The position numbers and the translations under genes were made by a program. Below are positions 60,067 to 64,000 of a DNA stretch of 64,000 bases, one piece after another. The stretch lies in NCBI RefSeq assembly GCF_965208925.1, contig NZ_OZ242364.1, positions 1,116,001-1,180,000 of the forward strand. The letters are read 5' to 3'. The notes beneath the pieces were generated by a model that was not told the origin of the DNA, did no database searches, and saw only the letters and a program-made list of their open reading frames with translations. The stretch comes from Poriferisodalis sp965208925. Its GTDB lineage: Bacteria; Actinomycetota; Acidimicrobiia; Acidimicrobiales; Poriferisodalaceae. The stretch's first letter is position 1; each line of letters starts with the position of its first letter.

Positions 60067-62244
60067 TCAGTCGTCGGCAGCTTCGAGGGCGTCGATGAGG
60101 TGGATGGAGATGTCGGCGACCTTGACTTCGTCGTCCTCCACGCCGTGACCCTTCACGCCGTCGTCGATCATGATGAAGCAGAACGGGCACGCCGTGGCGA
60201 TGCGGTCAGCGCCGGTGTCGAGCAGCTCCCGCGAGCGCTCGTCGTTGACCTTGGTGCCGATGGTCTCCTCCATCCACATGCGTGCGCCGCCGGCCCCGCA
60301 GCACATGCCCTTCGTGCCGTTCCGGGGGGCCTCCACGATCTCCACGCCGCCGAGACTGCCAATGACATTGCGCGGTGCCAGGTAGACGTCGTTGTGGCGG
60401 CCCAAGTAGCACGAGTCGTGGTAGACGACCCGCTCGTCCAGCCGCGCTTCTGACAGATCCAGCCGTCCGTCGGCCACGAGCTGCTCGAGGAACTGGGCGT
60501 GGTGGATGACTTCCCAATTCCCGCCGTACTGCGGGTACTCATTGCGCAGCGTGTTGAAGCAATGCGGGCACTGGGTGATGATCTTGCGAACGCCCATGCC
60601 GTTGAGCGCCGCGATGTTCTCCGCAGCGAGCATCTGGAACAGGTACTCGTTGCCCGAGCGCCGCGCGCTGTCGCCGGTGCAGTTCTCGCCCGGCCCCAGG
60701 ATGGCGAAGTCGACCCCGGCACGCCGCAGCAGCTTCGCCGTGGCCACCGAGACCCGGCGGTTCTTGTCGTCGAACGATCCGGCGCAGCCCACCCAGTACA
60801 GATACTCGTGGTCGAAGGGATCATCCGTGTCGACCACCTCGACATCGAGACCGTCAGCCCAGTCGGCCCGCTCGCCGTTGTTGAGGTTCCACGGGTTGGC
60901 GTTGTTCTCCATGCCGCGGAAGGCGCCGCCCAGCTCGGCGGGAAACTCGCTCTCCATCAGCGTCAGGTAGCGGCGCATGTCGAGGATCTTGTCCAGGATC
61001 TCGATGTTCACCGGGCAGTTCTCGTCGCACGCCTTGCAGGTCGTGCATGCCCAGAGCTCTTCATGGGTGATCCGCTCGAAGACCGAGTCCGCCGCCACAG
61101 TGATCTCGGCATCGGTGCCGATCGGCGGCGTCACCCCGCCGTGCTCCCCGGTTGCCGCCATGATCTCGCCGGTCTTCAGCACGATCTCGCGGGGATCGAG
61201 CGGCTTGCCCGTGGCGTGGGCGGGGCACACCGCGGTGCAGCGGCCGCACATCGTGCAGGCGTCGGTGTCGAGCAGCTGCTTCCAGGTGAACTCGTTCACC
61301 ATCGACACGCCGATGGTCTCGATGTCCTCGGCCTCCATCAGGTCGGGCACCATGCGCATAGCGCCCTTGGGCCGCTCGCGGTCGCGCAGATACATGTTGA
61401 GCGGCGAGGTGAACATGTGCCGCAGCATGGTGATGGGCAGCATCACCAGGAACGCCATGAAGCAACCCACGTGGGCGATCCACCACGCCTGGTGCCAGCC
61501 GCGGATATTGGCAAGACCGTCGAACGCAGCCGACAGCGGGTAGCCGATGAACGACCACTGCTCGTATGCGGGCCGGCCGTCGATGACAATGCGCATGGCC
61601 TCGGCCACGAACCCGGTGGCGCCGAGCGCGGCGAGCACGATCAGGATCACCATGTGCTCGGGCCGCGACTTGATCCGGATGCGGTACGGGCGCGCGGCGT
61701 ACCGGCGCACGATCGCCCACACCGCTCCGATCAGGAAGATCGCTCCCGCCAGATCGCCGACGAAGCTGAAGCCCTGGTAGGTGGGGCCGACGAGGAACTT
61801 CGCAGCCGTCGGCAGCTGGTGGTTGATCTCGAGCGTGGTGGTGACCGCCAGCAGCACCAGGAAGCCGTAGTAGAGCAGCGCATGCATCACGCCTGCGGCC
61901 GGGTCGCGCAGCAGCGTCTGCATGAGCACGCCGCCGCGGTAGTCACCCAGCCGCCGCCGGGCGTTGGAGGCCGTGGTGGAGCGCCGGTCGGGTGCGCCGC
62001 GCTGCCAGTTGCGCGTGCGCTGCGCGAAGTTCCATGCCCCGTAGACGATCAGCACGCACGTCAAGGCGTAGAACGCGAACTTGACTCCGCCCGGCACATT
62101 GCCGAACACCTCGCGATGCGCGGCGTCAGTGTCTTCGTGGAATCCGAAGGCGGCTGCCGCAATGCCAGACGCAGCGGTAATCAGCGCGAATGCGACGCCG
62201 ATGCCCAGTACGAGCTGGTGCGGTCGCAGAGGCGGCTTGCTCAC
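60067..62244 (-). CDS. HdrD-like membrane-bound Fe-S oxidoreductase
   Basis: A 725-residue protein. The N-terminal half has six or so helices of nitrate reductase gamma/HdrE type. Two 4Fe-4S motifs follow (CTMCGRCTAVCP and CTTCKACDENCP). Two CCG domains end it (WVGCAGSFD and KGMCCGAGGARMW). Such proteins resemble the M. tuberculosis Rv0338c group and are thought to pass electrons between quinones and a cytoplasmic partner, perhaps in acyl-CoA oxidation. That fits the dehydrogenase genes elsewhere in the window but is inference. Confidence 0.9.
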   Translation of the reverse strand: MSKPPLRPHQLVLGIGVAFALITAASGIAAAAFGFHEDTDAAHREVFGNVPGGVKFAFYALTCVLIVYGAWNFAQRTRNWQRGAPDRRSTTASNARRRLGDYRGGVLMQTLLRDPAAGVMHALLYYGFLVLLAVTTTLEINHQLPTAAKFLVGPTYQGFSFVGDLAGAIFLIGAVWAIVRRYAARPYRIRIKSRPEHMVILIVLAALGATGFVAEAMRIVIDGRPAYEQWSFIGYPLSAAFDGLANIRGWHQAWWIAHVGCFMAFLVMLPITMLRHMFTSPLNMYLRDRERPKGAMRMVPDLMEAEDIETIGVSMVNEFTWKQLLDTDACTMCGRCTAVCPAHATGKPLDPREIVLKTGEIMAATGEHGGVTPPIGTDAEITVAADSVFERITHEELWACTTCKACDENCPVNIEILDKILDMRRYLTLMESEFPAELGGAFRGMENNANPWNLNNGERADWADGLDVEVVDTDDPFDHEYLYWVGCAGSFDDKNRRVSVATAKLLRRAGVDFAILGPGENCTGDSARRSGNEYLFQMLAAENIAALNGMGVRKIITQCPHCFNTLRNEYPQYGGNWEVIHHAQFLEQLVADGRLDLSEARLDERVVYHDSCYLGRHNDVYLAPRNVIGSLGGVEIVEAPRNGTKGMCCGAGGARMWMEETIGTKVNDERSRELLDTGADRIATACPFCFIMIDDGVKGHGVEDDEVKVADISIHLIDALEAADD

Positions 62245-62340
62245 GCTGGCGAAGTTAGCTGACGTGCTTGCGACGGCCGGGAGCCTCGAACGCCAGCGGC
62301 GCCCGCGGGCTCACCATGCCGTCAGGTGGCGACGTGTGAT

Positions 62341-62772
62341 TCAGCCGTAGAGCTTGCGATTTGCCTTGCGCAGGCGACCGGCCAGCTCCGACAGCAGCTT
62401 GTGAGCCACCGACGGGGTGCTGTCGATGATGCCTTTCAGCTCCCGCCTCGACAGCATGATCGTCTCCATGTCGGTGGCAGCCACCACCGACGCGGTGCGC
62501 GGGCCGTCGTCGAAGAGCGCCATCTCGCCGATGGACTCACCCGGGCCGATCTCGGCGACCTTGCGCCCGTTGCGCCGAACGACCGCCGTGCCGTGCACGA
62601 TCACGAAGGCATAGCCGGCCATCGAGCCGCCGCTGCCCTCCTCCACGATGTTGTCGCCGGCCGTGAAATCGACCTGCTCAGCCTTGCGTGCGATGTGTTG
62701 GAGTTCCTTCTTGCTGCAGTCGGAGAACAGATCAACTTCACGAAGACTCTCCGCACGATTCGCTACCGACAT
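62341..62772 (-). CDS. cyclic nucleotide-binding domain protein
   Basis: A 143-residue cNMP-binding domain: VDLFSDCSKKELQHIARKAEQV, then GESIGEMALFDDGPRTASVVA, the phosphate-binding cassette. No DNA-binding helix-turn-helix, so it is a stand-alone ligand sensor rather than a Crp regulator. Start ATG 62772 after AAGGAG. Confidence 0.9.
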   Translation of the reverse strand: MSVANRAESLREVDLFSDCSKKELQHIARKAEQVDFTAGDNIVEEGSGGSMAGYAFVIVHGTAVVRRNGRKVAEIGPGESIGEMALFDDGPRTASVVAATDMETIMLSRRELKGIIDSTPSVAHKLLSELAGRLRKANRKLYG

Positions 62773-62957
62773 ATCCCGCTCCTTGCCGCCGTGGCCTTTT
62801 GCGCCGGGGCTGGCTGGCCCACAAGCGCCGGACCGTAGCATGCGCCCGGCCCCCAAGACGCGCCAGAGACTAGCGCCCGCCGCCCATTCATCGGGCAGGT
62901 TGCGTGCAATCGACCCTACGGCGTGCGACGCTAAGGAGGCTGAGTCGGGAGGGCGCA

Positions 62958-63311
62958 ATGGTTGAGGCGTCGGTTGCAATGGTGACAGCGGTCATCAAGC
63001 CACACCGGCTCGAGATGGTGCTGGAGGCGCTGCGGGACCTTGACATCACCGGGCTGACCGCGTCGGAGGTCCGGGGGTTCGGCCGTCAGGGCGGCCATAC
63101 CGAGACCTACCGGGGCACCGAGTACCACGTGGACTTCATTCCGAAAGTCCGCATCGAGGTGCTGGTCGCGACCGAGTTGGCTGAGCGGGTGGTGGATGCC
63201 ATTGTCGAATCCACCCGCACCGAGCGCATCGGCGACGGCAAGGTGTGGGTCACCTCCGTCAACAGCGTTGTGCGCATCCGCACCGGCGAGCGCGGCATCG
63301 ACGCCCTGTAA
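62958..63311 (+). CDS. PII-type nitrogen regulatory protein
   Basis: A 117-residue PII: VTAVIKPHRLEMVLEALRDL, EVRGFGRQGGHTETYRGTEYHVDFIPKVRIEV, with the T-loop Tyr in GTEYHV, and GDGKVWVTSVNSVVRIRTGERG as the C-terminal B loop. Start ATG 62958 after GGGAGG. No amtB, glnD or glnA nearby. Confidence 0.95.
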   Translation: MVEASVAMVTAVIKPHRLEMVLEALRDLDITGLTASEVRGFGRQGGHTETYRGTEYHVDFIPKVRIEVLVATELAERVVDAIVESTRTERIGDGKVWVTSVNSVVRIRTGERGIDAL

Positions 63312-63319
63312 TGCTGCCC

Positions 63320-63471
63320 GCGGCGAGGGCGGCAGTGCCCTCTGCTCCCGCGATCCGGCAGGCGAGAGATGCGAACCTCACCGCATTTCTCGTCGACGTC
63401 ATCGACGTATTGCGTTGCATCCAGCAGGGAACCGGTCGCAACGTCGCAGAGTTCACTGCCGCCCTCGCCGC
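63320..63471. repeat. palindromic repeat, family copy 2
   Basis: Arms of 18 bp at 63320-63337 and 63454-63471 are perfect inverted complements. Inner CTCTGC (63340-63345) and GCAGAG (63446-63451) are placed as in the element at 4598-4678, whose core sequences it shares. It carries an extra central segment of about 75 bp. It fills the gap between the convergent PII and gpmA genes. Confidence 0.65.
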
Positions 63472-63499
63472 TATTCGTCTGGTGTTCGCTGGGCGCTGC

Positions 63500-64000
63500 T
63501 CAGCGGAGGTAGCGGTCCTCTACTGATTGAGCGGTCGCGACCTCGAGGTCGGCGTCGAGCTCGTACACCAGGGGCACGCCGGTGGGGATGTTGAGATCGG
63601 CGATCTCGGAGTCGCCGATGCCGTCGAGGTGCTTCACCAGCGCCCGCAGGCTGTTCCCGTGGGCTGCCACCAGGACGGTGCGTCCCGACTGAAGATCGGG
63701 CGCTATGCCGTCATGCCAGTAGGGCAGCAGCCTGGTCACGACGTCGGCCAGACACTCGGTGCGCGGCACGCCTTCTCCCAGCTCGGCGTAACGCGGATCG
63801 CCGCCGACGCCGAATTCATGGTCGTCGGGCATCGGCGGCGGAGGCACGTCGTAGCTGCGGCGCCAGAGGTGAACCTGGTCGGCGCCGTGCCGTTCAGCCA
63901 TCTCGGCCTTGTTCAGACCCGTGAGCGCTCCGTAGTGCCGCTCGTTCAGACGCCAGTGGCGTCGCACCGGCAGCCATCCGCGGCCCATCACGTCGAGCGC
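63500..64000 (-). CDS. gpmA: 2,3-bisphosphoglycerate-dependent phosphoglycerate mutase, C-terminal part
   Basis: The frame is open to the window edge, so the start and the RHG motif lie beyond. The visible 166 residues include LNERHYGALTGLNKAEMAERHG, SYDVPPPPM and VLVAAHGNSLRALVKHLDG, with the second catalytic histidine, then IPTGVPLVYEL. Glycolytic interconversion of 3- and 2-phosphoglycerate. Confidence 0.95.
   Translation of the reverse strand, partial: ALDVMGRGWLPVRRHWRLNERHYGALTGLNKAEMAERHGADQVHLWRRSYDVPPPPMPDDHEFGVGGDPRYAELGEGVPRTECLADVVTRLLPYWHDGIAPDLQSGRTVLVAAHGNSLRALVKHLDGIGDSEIADLNIPTGVPLVYELDADLEVATAQSVEDRYLR

Noticed and set aside
63245..63526. Small plus-strand ORF overlapping the PII stop and the palindromic repeat
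   Set aside because: Its sequence is explained by the repeat arms and the PII gene in another frame.

Overview
The window is high-GC DNA around a chromosomal replication origin, most likely from an actinobacterium. The signs are a mycothiol-dependent enzyme family, F420/FMN luciferase-like oxidoreductases, CarD, DUF3566 and DUF5318 proteins, and the mycobacterial-type gene order around oriC (pcnA, murJ, trxB, trxA, cwlM, parB/parA, rsmG, jag, yidC, yidD, rnpA, rpmH, dnaA, dnaN, recF, dciA, gyrB, gyrA). The gene content would suit the class Acidimicrobiia, but that is inference.

Region 1 (1-9,100) is acyl-CoA metabolism: an acyl-CoA dehydrogenase (cut by the window edge), an AMP-forming acyl-CoA ligase, an LLM oxidoreductase, an SDR, a double-domain family III CoA transferase, an enoyl-CoA hydratase and a homocysteine methyltransferase-like protein. 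Region 2 (9,100-11,100) is a coupled gene pair. Its second gene can only be read whole if an in-frame TGA is decoded as selenocysteine in a U-G-S-C motif, and a 9-bp stem-loop lies just downstream. Region 3 (11,100-24,500) is accessory: BNR and TPR proteins, small DUFs, a xanthine/uracil-type permease with an RsbW-like tail, an MFS transporter, a sterol C-24 methyltransferase-like enzyme, two LLM oxidoreductases, lgt, a mycothiol-dependent enzyme, a saccharopine dehydrogenase-like protein, tRNA-Ala, tRNA-Ile, DUF3566 and a TadE-like protein.

Region 4 (24,500-34,250) is gyrA-gyrB-dciA-recF-dnaN-oriC-dnaA, all on the minus strand, with the last four start/stop junctions overlapping. DnaA boxes sit in the dnaA-dnaN gap. 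Region 5 (34,250-43,100) is rpmH-rnpA-yidD-yidC on the plus strand, then a stand-alone Jag_N protein, then an apparent insertion of a GPP34-cytochrome P450 fusion gene and a divergent Rieske oxygenase. It continues with KH-R3H Jag, an inverted rsmG, a parS site and parA-parB.

Region 6 (43,200-54,300) is a long minus-strand cell-envelope block: pcnA, DUF5318, carD, murJ, degV, a pseudokinase, a small membrane protein, trxB, trxA and a CwlM-like pseudo-amidase. A divergent, catalytically degenerate PBP1-like protein lies at its head. Region 7 (54,500-64,000) holds rpsF-ssb-rpsR-rplI, dnaB, a small membrane protein, tRNA-Gly, dcd, a lipoprotein substrate-binding protein, an HdrD-like Fe-S membrane protein, a cyclic-nucleotide-binding-domain protein, a PII protein and part of gpmA. 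I saw no CRISPR arrays, rRNA genes or insertion sequences. Two related palindromic repeats, a third unrelated palindrome and one 48-bp direct repeat were found.
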